Assembly: GCF_964656455.1 (NCBI RefSeq)
Contig: NC_135719.1
Span: 8,969,163 to 9,033,162, forward strand
Length of the DNA: 64,000 bases
Direction: 5' to 3'
Source: Halichoerus grypus
Lineage: Eukaryota; Chordata; Mammalia; Carnivora; Phocidae
This document shows positions 1 through 11,480 of the stretch, one piece after another. Made by a program: the position numbers and the translations under genes. The notes under the pieces are model-generated. The model worked only from the letters and a program-made list of their open reading frames with translations, made no database searches and was not told the origin of the DNA. Each line of letters starts with the position of its first letter. The stretch's first letter is position 1.

Positions 1-660
1 TGTAGTGTCTTTCAGGAATCTCAGCTTCCCCCAAACTCTTTCCAGACCCGGCGATTTAAGACAGCAGAAAAACTGCCAAGCAAAAACTGCACGACGAATA
101 AATTATGGACCCGAGTCGTAAGGACCAATAAGGCAGGAGGAGAAAATTTAAGAGTCTTAAGCCCCAAACATATGGAGCAGAGCAGTTTAGAACTAAAACC
201 GTGCCAGGAAATTTCAATAGTTGCGTTACTCTCGTTGCACGGTGGAAATTTTTACTCTTGCAGGTGAGTAAAGGCGTGGTACACGTTGTGGGGGGTAAGC
301 TGGGGGAGTTTAAGGAAGGGGGGACGCCTAATTACTCCGCAGGCAGAACTAAGAGCTGCTGCCCGTACGTGGAACGGAATGGAGTTATGACATTTTGAAA
401 TGAAGTTTAAAATTCAGGCTGAGCTGCTGGTTTGCGGTAAGAGACGGATGGAGGGAGCGAGGGAAGAAATAAGAGAAAAGGAATGAGAGAGAGGGTTATC
501 ATTGCTGCTGTTCCAATCCTACATTCTATCGTAGTGACCCGCCAGTTCCTCACTTACGTAACCTGACAAGGCTATTCCAGATTCCCAGTTGCTTGGCAAC
601 CTGCCTTTTATGTTTAAGCCATTTAAATGTATTCACCTTCTGAATTAGGTATGTTCACAG
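1..660. promoter_or_regulatory. CpG-enriched unique segment, possible edge of a gene
   Basis: By direct reading there are about 23 CpG dinucleotides in the first 560 bases, clearly more than in the following kilobases. The segment has no repeat I recognise. On the + strand there is a consensus 5' splice site, CAG|GTGAGT, with the cut after 263, and it is preceded by a pyrimidine-rich run ending in CAG, so the same point could also read as an acceptor. At 588-600 lies GTTGCTTGGCAAC, an almost perfect palindrome resembling the X-box bound by RFX factors. The short open frame at 201-398 (65 codons) is not recognisable and is probably chance. Inference: the right flank of a CpG-rich promoter or first exon and intron lying mostly outside the window. 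It could equally be isolated unique DNA with unusual base composition. Confidence 0.3.
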
Positions 661-1194
661 ATGACTGGGCAAGAAGAAAGAGCCCCTGGCAGGCCAAGAG
701 CTCCTAGGATGTGTGGAATCAACAGAGTGTGTGCAGAGTCGGTCTGGTCAGAGAGCCTGACAGAGGATATTAGTGACACGTTTAGGCCTGAAAATGAGAA
801 ATTGAGATCAGCATACAAAGTCTTTTGCTGCCTCCAAACCAGGCTTCCTTCAGCATCAAAGATTTATTTCTGCCCCTCCCACCCCCCCACGTCAGTGCTT
901 CCTTCTGCCTTCCTGAAACCCTCCTGCAGGTCCTGGTGGCAGGGGCAGCAACCGGCTCACAGCCCCTGCACGTGGCCTTGAACCCAACCGGCTCCGGATC
1001 TCGTCGCTGCCCTGTGTGGCCCGAGATGTTGACTGTGAATCATCACGGTCCTTCTGGTCAACTCAACTGGAAATGGGCAGGTATCACCAGACTCCACATG
1101 CAGAGAGTTACCCAGCCTCCGATTTCTGCCTCCAAAATAACCTTTTCAGATATTTTCCATCTTCTGCATTCCTGTTGATTCAAAATATTCAGTG
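661..1194. other. Unique sequence, nothing recognised
   Basis: Short open frames are present (for example 825-1178) but they have no recognisable domain, no codon pattern of note and no supporting splice structure. No repeat family was recognised. Confidence 0.3.
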
Positions 1195-1690
1195 ACATCC
1201 CCCCCTCCCACCGCCCTTAGGATAAAATTAAGGGCACAATTCTTATTGGGGCACAAGGCCCTTCATGATCTGCCTTCCCAGGGCAGGGATGCTCACCCCT
1301 GGCCACCCCTGCCTCAGCACGCCCCCTGCACACACACAGAGCATAGGGAGCACCCTCCTGTTTCCCTGTGCCGTACTCTGCCCCGTATCTTTGTACAGAC
1401 TCTTCCTTCCACGTAATGCCCACCCTCCTGTGCCCTCTCTGCCAAACAGCTCCACTGGACTTCAAGTTCAGGTCAAATGTCACTCATTTCAGGGTAATTT
1501 CACTCTTACCTCCTTCAGAGTCTGAATTAAATACTCCTAAGCCTGTGCTCTTATGCCATCTGGCACATATTTCTACCATAGCATGAATCCTTTGAGCCCA
1601 CCATGCCTTGTGCTTCTCACTTTCCTTACCTGCCTCTCGCTGGAGCATAACTCAAGGTGGGCTACTGTGATCAGAGTGAGCATGCTTTGC
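1195..1690 (+). mobile_element. L2 LINE, 3' part
   Basis: Reads as the L2 3' region in order: 'aggataaaattaaggg' (the 'taggataaaatccaaact' motif), 'aaggcccttcatgatctg', the 'cctcagggcctttgcac'-type block in decayed form, 'ttcaggtcaaatgtcact', and a terminal 'cactagaatgtaagctcc'-type region near 1630-1680. It is strongly diverged and non-coding; L2 has been extinct since before the placental radiation. Boundaries are approximate. Confidence 0.65.
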
Positions 1691-2189
1691 AAAATTCAGA
1701 AAAGTATCTGAGATCCGAAAAAAACATACATACTGGCCCTCAAAAATAAAAAAGAAACTATTAAATTGAAATAAATGTTTAATTGTCCCAACAGTAGAAT
1801 ATTATGTCAACTTCATGAATTGTTAAATTCAGTATTCATAAAAATTTTATTATCTTTGAAAGTAATCTGTAGGGTAAGACTTTTGTACTTTGCAGGAATT
1901 CCTGATTACAGACATTGATGGCTAAGGAATCATAGCCAACTATAAATTATCAGCCATAGCCAAATAATTGTGAAAGCAAATGAAATTGTTTCAAATTCGG
2001 TAAAAAAATACTTGATGTGGGATGTGAGCACATTTTATATGTTCAATGTGACATATGATGGGGCCTCCAACTCCTAAAAGTGCTTCGGGCCTAAGAAGAT
2101 CTCAAAATGGCCCTGAGTATGTATATTTAATTCAATTTTATTTTCCCAGGAACTAAGAATCAGCTCTATGTCTGGTATACACCTGTCTC

Positions 2190-2221
<32 letters not shown>

Positions 2222-2984
2222 GCATACTTATATACACAAATTTCATTAAAAATATGAATTAGAGAAACAAAGACAAGTGAGAGGAATATCACCCTGTCTG
2301 AGACTCAGGCAGGCACTTAAAGCAAGACTGTGTAAAGTTCTACTAAGCCACGCCTGGGAAGCAGATCCATATGGGGATGAGCAGCTTTAAAAGAGCACAA
2401 TTGGAAAGATGGAGCTTAATTTAAAAAAAAAGATTTCTAAACCATGCATGTGTGTGGATGGCTTTATAAATTAGTAGGAAGTTAAAGAAATGCTTCCTTT
2501 CTTCTTTCTGGTTTTAGAGAGAGAGAGAAGGACAAATGCTCAAAGAAACAGAGAGAAGGACATAGACAGATGGATGAGAAGGAGGGGACTGTGGGCCCAA
2601 AGTATAACAATTCCATCAGATGAGAATCTTTGGTCATCAGTTTTTCCTGCACAGTATATAGATTTAAAGGTCCCCAGAAAGCCATTTAATATAAGCCAAA
2701 TGACATCCCACCAGTGCCTTGGTAAAATAATCCCCTAGGCCGTGCCATGGGATTGCGTCAGAGGTGGGCCTTTCAGATTACATGTAAGTGGATATTTTAA
2801 ATATCAAGTCCTTACTCATTTAAGCTTACTTTGAGAGCTCTTGATTTTGAAGCCCTTGCTATGAATCTCTTCAAACAGTTAGAATTCTTGTGGTTATATT
2901 TTGAAGTGAGACACAGGGACACAAGGAAGACTCGAACACAGCCCTGAAGTTCGGCACAGTCGAGCAGGTAAGCTGTGCTCCAGT
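1691..2984. other. AT-rich unique sequence with one microsatellite
   Basis: Apart from the CA repeat at 2193-2220 and a purine-rich run near 2515-2550 I see no gene and no recognisable repeat. Confidence 0.3.
2193..2220. repeat. (CA)14 microsatellite
   Basis: Uninterrupted CA dinucleotide array; likely length-polymorphic. Confidence 0.95.
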
Positions 2985-3345
2985 ATGCCCTGAGTTGGGC
3001 AGCAATCCGGCCTTGGACATGGGTTAGAATCCCGGCTCTGCATGCTTTTCATGGTCAGTCACTTAAGTTCTCTGAGTTTCAGGGCCTTACTTGCAAAACT
3101 GGGGCAAAAAACTATACCGCACAATGGATGTGTTCATTGACCTCATCGTGGTGATCATTTCACAAGATACATGTGTAACAGATTGCTACATTGTACACCT
3201 TCAATTTCGCACAGTGTTAGAGGTCAACTGTATCCCAATAAAGTTGGAAAAAAATAGTACCCATCTCATGGCACTGTTGTCCAAATTAAATATGATAGTG
3301 CATTTTGCAAAGTATAAGGTATACTTAATTGCTCAATAATGTAAG
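2985..3345 (+). mobile_element. MIR SINE interrupted by an L1 3' fragment
   Basis: The left part has the MIR core 'gaatcccggctctgc', 'cacttaagttctctgagtt' and 'ttgcaaaactggggc'. The right part from about 3257 resumes with 'tagtacccatctcatgg' followed by a decayed 'attaaatgagttaata'-type tail. The two halves are in the order and orientation expected for one MIR that was split by the fragment at 3113-3256. Confidence 0.6.
3113..3256 (+). mobile_element. Old L1 3'-end fragment inside a MIR
   Basis: Contains 'gtggtgatcatttcacaa', 'ttgtacaccttcaattt' and 'caataaagttgg' followed by an A-run, which matches my memory of the 3' end of older mammalian L1 (L1M-type) elements. Short A-rich similarity (aaaaaacta / aaaaatagta) at the two edges could be a decayed TSD. 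The family assignment is from memory. Confidence 0.5.
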
Positions 3346-3564
3346 TAATTTGTATAATGATCAATTAATGAGAATTATATTATTATTCAGGCTATAGTAA
3401 ATTGAATGAATGAATCAATGAGTGAGTGAAATATTAGAGTGACAACATCTAATTTGAATGAGAACCATTCAAATTTGACTTTAAAAGCTTTTGTCTAAAA
3501 CCCAATGTAGACAGATGGGAATAGAAAGAGTATTATTACGTCATATTCTGCTCTGTGAAGGTGA

Positions 3565-3905
3565 GGCTGTGTCCATAATGGTTAAGATCAAGGGCTTTCA
3601 GCCAATCAAATGGACTATGATCTAAACCCAGGTGACCAACTATCCTGATTGCCCAGGACTGTCCCAATTTCATCACTCAAAGTCCCATGTCCAGTGGAAC
3701 CCCCACCTCAGTCCTGGGCAAAACAGGACAACTGGTCAACCTACCCCCTAGTCCCGCCACTTCACAGTGACTTGAGCCCGTGTAAGCTATTTATAGCCAG
3801 GCTCAATTTCTCTGGTTGTCAAAGGAAGATAATAATAATAATCTCACCTCATTGTGTTGTTGTGACAATTAAAGCTGGAAGCTTAAGCTGCTCACAGCTT
3901 ACATG
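3565..3905 (+). mobile_element. MIR SINE interrupted by an inverted-repeat DNA element
   Basis: Starts with 'ataatggttaagatcaaggg' (MIR 5' 'agtggttaagagcacgg'). It continues after the interruption with the 'agccaggctcaatttctc' region, then 'aataataatctcacctcatt' and 'gacaattaa'. The interruption (3630-3743) falls within the 'tctgccacttac' part of MIR. Confidence 0.7.
3630..3743. mobile_element. Short inverted-repeat DNA element (MITE-like)
   Basis: A 114-bp insertion whose ends are imperfect inverted repeats of about 32 bp. The left end reads aggtgaccaactatcctgat... and the right end, reverse-complemented, reads aggttgaccagttgtcctgt... Both then continue into 'tgcccaggactg'. It sits cleanly inside a MIR. 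No coding capacity is possible at this size. It matches a class of short ancient mammalian DNA-transposon remnants, but I cannot name the family with confidence. Confidence 0.6.
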
Positions 3906-5269
3906 AAACCCAGCATGGGTCAACGGGGTGGGCAGGGTAGCTGCATTTCCCTCTGTTCCTAGACGCAAAGAGATCCCTAGGAGAGTGCTCCCTGGAGACA
4001 GACCCCCGAAAGCACAAGGCAAGAGGGGAGGCTGATGGGAAGGGAAAGAATTTCCACTGACACAGAAATATCTTCCATGGTAATCAGCATTGACAGGAAA
4101 AGGAAATAAGGGGAATTTATGTGACAGTTTAATAGGGTTTTGTGAAATATGATATTATTTTAAAGTTTGCCTGAGTGAGGCAGACAGCACATTAAGGTGA
4201 CTCTGGCTCTAAGATGATGATGCTGTATTTTAAACTCTGAAATTTGCCCCACTGTTTCTTTGCTGTATTATGTAGAGCATTATGGATTTATATTATACAT
4301 ACATATGTACACACTGTGGTGTGAGCCCCATTTAGAAGAGTCTGCCCATGGGCAAAGTGAAGCATAAAGCCTAGGTATGTAATGCCTGGGTATTACAGGA
4401 GAACTTGAAATTCTTACCTAGAAATACCCATCTATTTTTGTCCTACCATTATTTTTTTCATGGTCTCTATTCTACCGTGGGGAAAGAGTTTCGCAGAAAA
4501 CACATCTCCCAAGCATGACTATTTCCCCCAGGCAATTATACAAAGCACTCACTTGCCAGGTCTCTACGGTGGATGAGAACAGAGGTTTCAAAGTTGGCCT
4601 CCAGATCACTACCCTAGAATCTGGGGGAAGTCTGGCTCCCTGGAACTCTCCAGCATGGCAGCCCCCCACTGGATAAAAACAGTATTAACCCACTCCATGT
4701 GGTGATTTAGAGCTGGCTCATCAGTGAGATTAACATGCCGGGAACCCGTTACTCTGAAATGTCACTTATATAAAATAAGCTTGTAAATTGTAATATAAAA
4801 TAATGTAATGAGAGAAGCCTTTGGGACCTGATAAGAAATAATGAAAATGGACAGTTGGAAAATCAGGACTTGTCAGCGCTGACCAGGAGAAATTGTGCTC
4901 TCGTTGTAGGAGTCTGGTATGGTTATTTAGACCAAAAATGCTGCCAGACGGGAGAAGTCCAGTCCATCAGACTGTGGAAACCACTATCTTTAATACCCAG
5001 CTCCCTTTGCTCTGATTCTGTGCTGACCAAGCAGCCTGCCGGGGAATTTCGGTGTCCTCAGTGGATGAATCACTGGCACTGGGGTCCCTCTGGTTCTTAG
5101 TAAAGAACCAGATGATCTCCTCTGGGATGATTTCCTCTGGTTCTTAGTAAAGGTATGCAGACATATGTGAGTGTGTGTACTTCACTACAAATTAATACAT
5201 GTGACTGTGATTTTTAAAACCTGTTTCTTGTGACGTCGGTCCATGTAATCCAATCTACCCGGATGAACA
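3906..5269. other. Unique sequence, no gene seen
   Basis: No recognisable repeat family or exon. The only local structure is the hairpin and direct repeat at 5087-5152, annotated separately. The open frame at 4855-5100 has no recognisable homology. Confidence 0.3.
5087..5152. repeat. 19-bp direct repeat with a 7-bp-arm hairpin
   Basis: The 19-mer cctctggttcttagtaaag occurs at 5087-5105 and again, identical, at 5134-5152. The first copy runs into a perfect inverted repeat GGTTCTT-AGTA-AAGAACC at 5092-5109. This looks like a small local duplication; function unknown. Confidence 0.85.
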
Positions 5270-6060
5270 GATGTAGTCAAGTTTCTCAGGGAGCAAAGCA
5301 AAGGTTACAGCTCGATTCATGGTGGGTTCTGCCCCATTAGGCTCAGCCAACATAGCTCTTACTCATAAGGACCAAGCCACCCTGTCATTCCCATAGAAAG
5401 AAGGTCAAAAGTTGATATGGTCTAGGTGTGTATAGTTATAATCTGCTTCTCCTCTTGCATCACCATCCACGGGATAATTTCAGAGAAGGACAACCCCACA
5501 CTTAATAACTATGAAGAATTAATTGCACCCAAAGCAAAGTCTAGCCTTTTCCCTGGGCTATGTGGAGGTGAGCCCAAGTCTCCTGGAATGTCCTTCCTGA
5601 TGGGAGTGTCTTTGTTCACCTGGGGACTTTGCTGACCTGACAGTTTAACAATGTGATTTATGATGGGGCTTTGGACCAGGTGGTATCACTTCTGACCTTC
5701 AGGGGAACTGGAAATTACAGGTCAGCCACATGTGCAGTATATGACCAAGCCCCATTAAAACTCGGGACACCAAAGGCTCTGGGAAGCTTCTCCAGTTGGC
5801 AATACTTCATGGGTACAGTCACACATCATGATGGGGAGGAAATACTGTTCATGACTCCATGGGGAGAAGATAAGCAGAGTCCCTGCATTTGGACCTCTCC
5901 TGGACTCTGCCCCCTGTGCCTCTTCCTTTGGCTGGTTCCAACTTGTATCCTTTCCCTGAATAAACTATAACTAAAAGCATAATGACTTTCAGTTGAGTTC
6001 TTTGAGTCCTCCAACAAATTATCCAAACTGAGGGTGGTTTTGGAAAATCCCCAAACTAGC
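5270..6060 (+). mobile_element. ERV-L-type LTR
   Basis: The 3' part reads as an ERV-L/MLT2-class LTR. In order it has 'ccccattaaaactcgggaca', 'ctgttcatgactccatgg', 'ctctcctggactctgcccc', 'tgtatcctttccctgaataaac' (AATAAA polyadenylation signal at 5959-5964), 'gagttctttgagtcctcc' and 'ccccaaactagcag'. It is followed directly by a leucine-tRNA-type primer-binding site. The 5' boundary is uncertain. No gag, pol or env frame follows, so this is an orphan LTR with at most a trace of internal sequence. It is old and non-functional. Confidence 0.65.
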
Positions 6061-6063
6061 AGT

Positions 6064-6080
6064 TGGTGTCAGAAGTGAGG
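6064..6080 (+). promoter_or_regulatory. Primer-binding site, tRNA-Leu type
   Basis: tggtgtcagaagtgagg immediately follows the LTR. Its first 14 bases match the complement of the leucine tRNA 3' end as I recall it, the primer that gives ERV-L its name. It fixes the LTR's right edge and orientation. Confidence 0.6.
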
Positions 6081-7044
6081 ACAGATTTGTGGGGCCTGTT
6101 CCCTTAGACTTCAAAGCTTGCTAACCCTGGTGATAACTTTCACCTAGTACTGACCCACTTCTCATCCTGCTTATAATCCTCCCTGATTCTGACACCAGCC
6201 CTCCTTCTCCTTTGTCTCACTGAGTCCTTAGCTTACCACTCATGCTTAAAACATATCCCATATCCCCGCTAAGATGCTGGTAACTCTCTGGCAAAATTTT
6301 CTTCTCTATCTACACACACAGCCATAGGCCACCTTTAATAAACATCTGCTCAGATTCAGCCTGATGCAGGACCCACCACCTTGTCCCAAACAGTGCAACC
6401 ACCTGGCTTCCTCAGACTCTGAGAAGAGGAATGAGTCAGAGAGGATTCCACTCTTCTCTTTCCAACATGTGTTTCGCCTTGACATTGACCTGGGCCCAAA
6501 TTAGCACATTTCCTTGTTGATTACGGTGTTCTTCCACTTCTCATTCATCCATAGCCCACCCACTTAGGTCTTCTACCCTTTCCTGTCACATGGTAAACTA
6601 TAAAGTAGGAAAGTAACACACAGAAGAAACTAGAATGGTAAGTACACTGCCATAGGGCCAACTCAAGGCTACATAAGAGACTGTAGTTCTTCCCTGAATA
6701 ATGACACATATGTACTCACTCATGTGGTCAGCACATAGCTTACTAAGTGCTCTCTCTGCATCAGGCACTGTGCAAGGCACTACAGATGTATCTGTGAGAA
6801 GGTCAACATGGCCTAAGGAACAGTAGAGTCCAGGCAGCTCAAGAGTATGCTGTAAGTCACCATCATAAGTCCTGTAGCTCTCAAGGAAAATCCATGCCCA
6901 GCTCTGATCTCACCACAGCTTAGACAGGCTGTCTTGGACTTGGCCCAAAGGCAAGATCAAGGGTTGAATCCCAAATGGTTGAGGAGGCTGTGGGGGGATG
7001 GCAGATTCCATGAAGAGAGGCCAAGAATCAGTAGCTTTAGGACC
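6081..7044. other. Unique or decayed sequence; possible weak L2 trace
   Basis: Any ERV-L internal sequence after the primer site is not recognisable. Around 6730-6835 a stretch ('ctctctgcatcaggcactgtgcaaggcac') resembles the reverse complement of the L2 3' end, weakly. No gene seen. Confidence 0.3.
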
Positions 7045-7305
7045 AGATAACAATAACAAATTAAGAATTTACTATGTGTCCATCCTTGACTAAGCACTTT
7101 GTTTGAACACACAGTATCCTCAAAACAGTTCATGACAAGGGTGCTATTATAATCACCATTTCACGGATTAGAAAACTGAGGCTCAGAATTGCTACATGAC
7201 TAGCCCAAGGTCATACAGAAAGAAAGTGATAGAGGCTGGATTCCAACTCAGGCAGTCTTGCTCCTGAGCCTACATTCTTAACTAAGCTCTGCTACATATT
7301 AGGTG
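7045..7305 (-). mobile_element. MIR SINE
   Basis: Reverse-complement MIR in order: 'tttactatgtgtccatcc', 'taagcactttgtttga', 'attataatcaccatttcacg', 'gaaaactgaggctcagaa', 'agcccaaggtcatacag', 'ggattccaactcaggcagtc' and 'cctacattcttaact'. Confidence 0.8.
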
Positions 7306-8499
7306 AAAGTCAGCTTCAAATGGATAGTCCTGTGGGAGGTATACCCATGTGTTGAAGGAGGTAATCAAGAGGACATGACCATCAGTTGATCCTTAAGCCG
7401 AACCTGGACAATCAGAAGCTCCTCACCCCCTCCGCTGTCCTTGGAATGTATGTTCTGCCCACAATGGATATATCCTTGAGAGAAAGGTGTTGTTAAGACC
7501 ATCTAAATGGTGTATGTGACTGAACCCCATTAGAGCCTCTACAGTAAAGACTTTTAAGATTCTGGAAGGCAGGTATGGAGATCTACTCATCTTGCAGCTG
7601 CCCAAGACAAACCTCATAAGTAAGTTCCCTTGCTTATTAAAATTACCACCTACTAATCCAGAGTGGTCTGCTTCTTCCTTCCACCTCTCCCTGTCCTCTG
7701 GGTAAGGGAGGTCAACACTGTAATTGGGGGTATACTGACAGAGGAGCTAGGCAGGACCTGGAAGGAAAGGCAAGGACTCTGAGGGTCTCCTCTGACCAGA
7801 CAGATGAGTGAAGCAAGGCTGTGAATGGAGATCCCAGCTTACAGGTTTAAAACAGACAGCCCAACTCACTCCATTCCATAGTCAGATCATTGTTGCCATT
7901 GCCATAGGGTCCAGGATGGAAAAATGGATAAATCAGAACAATCTATCACCACCAGTGTGTAAGCAAGATGAGTTGCATGCCCTCAAGAGGATGCTGCCTG
8001 GATCACATCATCTTCTCATATGTTCTTACTATTACTTTTACGATATTTACATAAATGCAAGCATTCAAGTCAAACATGCAGACCCCTAGGGTATCCATAA
8101 AAACGTATCCATGAAACATAAAATTACACTTATCTTCACAGGCTCCGTAATAAATCACCAGAAGTCTCCTCACCAAGATACAAATCTTATTTCACCCCAA
8201 ATTCCAATTGGTATCAGTATTTACATGCTTAATTGGAGATGCCCGTGGGTTAGAATTTTGAAAATTCTCAGTAATATTTCTGGCTTTGCTTCTAACTACT
8301 GCTAGGACCTTCATCAAGTTGAGTAACCACCCTGGGCTTTAGTTTCTGTCCAAACCTGAAAGCAAGTCAGGCTTGGGTAGGAGACCTGTAGGAGCTCCCA
8401 CGTAAACCTCTGGTGGTGAGTCAAATTCCATTCTTGCAGCTCAGGCCAGAGCACCTTGCCCAGGGCAGGAGGGAGGTTAACTAAGAGTTGTTCAGAGTT
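7306..8499. other. Unique sequence, no gene seen
   Basis: A short MIR-like + strand trace is possible at about 8285-8350 ('aagttgagtaaccaccctgg', 'gctttagtttctgtcc'). Otherwise I recognise nothing. Confidence 0.3.
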
Positions 8500-8710
8500 C
8501 CTATTCAGCAAGCCCATTACTGAGCACTCTGCACACCAAATTCCACTTAATTCTTACCATAACAAAGCAAAGGGATTTTACTGGCTCCACTTGAAGTAAA
8601 ATAAATGGCTGGCAGATGTTAATTATGCTCATGGACAGACTTCTGGTAAACAGCACCAGAAGAATTTAAACCCAGGCCTGCCTATGAGACCTAGCAGCTT
8701 CTAGTCTTCC
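8500..8710 (-). mobile_element. Probable decayed MIR
   Basis: 'tactgagcactctgcacacc', 'ttaattcttaccataacaa' and 'aatttaaacccaggcctgcc' follow the order of a reverse-complement MIR, but the central 'gaaactgaggctcagag' block is largely lost. Confidence 0.4.
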
Positions 8711-10794
8711 CATGTCATGGTGTGCCTTGCCTATGGTTTTTCCTCCATTAACCAACATCATTGACGAAAGGCTCCTGACCTTGTGATATGCAGAATCTCC
8801 ATCTGGGTCTTGAGTTTTTTTGCCTGCTCTTCTGGCCTGAACTCCATCCAGTTCTGTGGATTACAGTCCCTGGGCTACTGTCCACCTGCCCGTCTGTGGC
8901 CCTGCTCCTTCTGCTATGTGTCCTGTATCTCATCTCTGACATAGGGGACTTCCTGAAACCATCCGTACAGCCAAACCACTGGTCCCCGCCTTCCAGAACC
9001 AGCCCACTACCATCCCCACCCCCACCCCATCCTGGGCCATTGCTGATCTGTCACCGTTCACACGCCAGCATGTCAAGTTTATGTCCTCTGCCCATGAGAG
9101 CAGAACTCCCAAATGTTGGAAGAGTACCAAGGCCTATTTGGGGGAAGTAATTAATCACATTTTAAGAGGCAAACCCTGTTAAAGCACATTGCATACAAAA
9201 ATTCGACCCGGAGAATTTCAAGCAGAGTAACACCAAAGTTTTCCCCAGGATGCAAGGATTAAAACAGTGAGTTAATCCGATGAGGGTTGAGGAGGTATAT
9301 TTATAAAGGTAATGATCCTTTACGCTGTGTGCCATTTGAACGGGATGTGGGACCAGTTTAAAAATTTCATGTTGCTTGGATTATTTAATTACATGTATGA
9401 AACTGTTAACAAAAAAATTAATAATAATAATAATGAAACAAGGAAAGGAGGGGTTAGAATGGTTGGATCAGTTATGCCAGTCCTTTTACCCAAATCTACT
9501 GCTGTGGGATCTAAGTCTCTCTCTCTCATCACCCAACAGCAGCTGGATCCCCAGATCTGTAGGGGCAGCAGGGACAGGAGGGATCTCTCTCTCACCATGA
9601 CTACTTTGCTACCTTCTGCTCAGAACCCTGTGGGCTTCTAGTCCTTGGCTTTTTAATTTCTCCAGAGAAGGCTTCCCAGCATCTAGAATCCAGCCAGCCT
9701 GGCTAGGGGTGGGCCACAGAGAGCAGCCTCCCCTGTGGAGGTAGATTCCCAGACATGGTCCTAGCTGACAGTGCAGAGGTAGCCAGGGACATTACAATTA
9801 GGAGAGAAAGAGCCAAAAGTCTGTACTTCCAAACTGGAACAAACTATATATGCACATATTTGCATTTGTGCAAATGTGTATGTCTGTGTGAACGGAGAAA
9901 TGAATAGAACATGAAGGAGGGACAGGAAGAGGTGGGCAAACAGATGGAAAGAGGGGCAGACACTCAAAGGAAGAAAAGACACAGAGGAAGAAACACACGG
10001 AGACAGTGAAGGAGGGTGGGGGAGAGGGAGGGAGGGAAAGAAGAAGAAAATCTACATTTGACCTTAGCTTATGTTACATTTGAGGCCAAGAAGCAGGAAG
10101 ATGGAGCAGGTGCCACTCTTAGCTGAAATGACTGAGACACTATCATCTCAAAGCCTGGGAAAGCACAACCTGGAGCGTGCACAGAACCCACGTTCACTAG
10201 TGCCCAGGCGAGAGCTGCAGACGCACACCTGTCCCACCAGCCAGCCCTACCCTGACCCCAAGCACATTAGATCAAGATGAAAAGCCCACTCAGTTGAAAA
10301 TCCCAGTATCTACTGATCCTTATAGCACTGTACTTTCCTGGGAAATACTGGAGGGGTGGGTGGCAGAACAGCATAAGCAATGTCTGAAGGATGCTTGGGA
10401 CCCTTCCCCTGGATGGAAGGAGCCACGGCCAGGTGTGCCCCATCCTCTTACTAAGCCCCCAGACAGGCAGCCCCAATCTGCCTCTTCATCACACACAACG
10501 AACATTGTGCGAAAACAGGTTTATATGCCAGAGCCAACAACAGGTGGGAAGAGCATCTGTCACCTCAACCCCTCCTCCCTCTGGCGCCCTCTGCCTGCAA
10601 TGGTAATGCCTACACCATAAGCTTGTCTACAGGGGAAAGATAACACACTTCAGATGACTGCACAGTGTTGGAACCTAGGACACGGATTTTTCAAAATCGG
10701 TCCCTGAGCCCAAATTTTCAAATTCCTCACCAAGATGAGGTGTGGGAGTTAAATACATAAATAATGATGATGCAATATGGTGTTACAGTAAAGA
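8711..10794. other. Unique sequence, no gene seen
   Basis: Contains a short AAT repeat near 9418-9434 and a purine-rich run at 9900-10050. An open frame at 8788-9150 (120 codons) with a leucine-rich stretch is considered and rejected elsewhere. No splice-supported exon or repeat family recognised. Confidence 0.3.
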
Positions 10795-10980
10795 TTTATA
10801 TATTAATATTTATTAATAATTAATTTACATATATCTATGTGTGTATTTTATATGTATATATCACATATATGCAATGATAAAAACTACATACAATATATAT
10901 ATGTGTGTGTGTGTATATATTTATACACACACACACATATATACATAATACAAGTATCTAATATATATAAAGTACACACA
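10795..10980. repeat. AT-rich compound microsatellite
   Basis: Consists of TA, TATTAA, GT (tgtgtgtgtgtg) and CA (cacacacacaca) runs. The GT run near 10902-10914 and the CA run near 10926-10937 are mutually complementary and could fold into a cruciform or hairpin. Confidence 0.85.
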
Positions 10981-11059
10981 GGGAATAAGCTACTGTGAGC
11001 CAGATCTCAAGGTTGGAGGAAAAGACACTCCAGTTGAGTGGACTTCATGCACGAAGTCA

Positions 11060-11480
11060 TGCAGACAGCTCATTCCAACTTACCGTCCTGCTGCACCACT
11101 TCCTTGAACCTGATCTTGCTAAGGATCACAGTGACACCACTGTTTTTATTCTAGTGGACCTCTCTTCGGCCTCATTGTTCTCTACTCCCAGCTGCATCTG
11201 GCACAATTCACCTGTCCTCAAAACACGCTCTTCTCCAGGTTTGTAGACCCGCATGCTCCTCATTTTCCTCCTACCTCTCCAGCTGTTCCCGCCAGCCCTC
11301 ATTGCCGCCCTCCTAATTCCCAGGGCACCACACTGCCATTCCTCAGCCTTGCTCCTCTGCTCACAAAGTCAGTGCTAAAATTATGTTATCCGATTCCTAG
11401 GCTTGAAATACCACCTGAATGCTGATGACTCTCAAGGCCATGTCTCCAGCCTTGCCCTCTGCTCAGAACTGCAGACCGAC
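11060..11480 (+). mobile_element. L2 LINE, internal (ORF2) fragment
   Basis: 'cttgctaaggatcacagtg' with 'ctagtggacctctcttcgg' and 'tttcctcctacctctcc' is the decayed L2 reverse-transcriptase region. The 'aataccacctgaatgctgatgactc' part at about 11405-11430 corresponds to the L2 'cacctctatgccgatgactc' segment that encodes the YADD-type catalytic motif. It is fully non-coding now. Confidence 0.6.

Noticed and set aside
8788..9150. 120-codon open frame with a leucine-rich, membrane-like stretch
   Set aside because: No recognisable family, no splice signals at its ends, proline-rich low-complexity tail; length within what chance allows for 64 kb on six frames.
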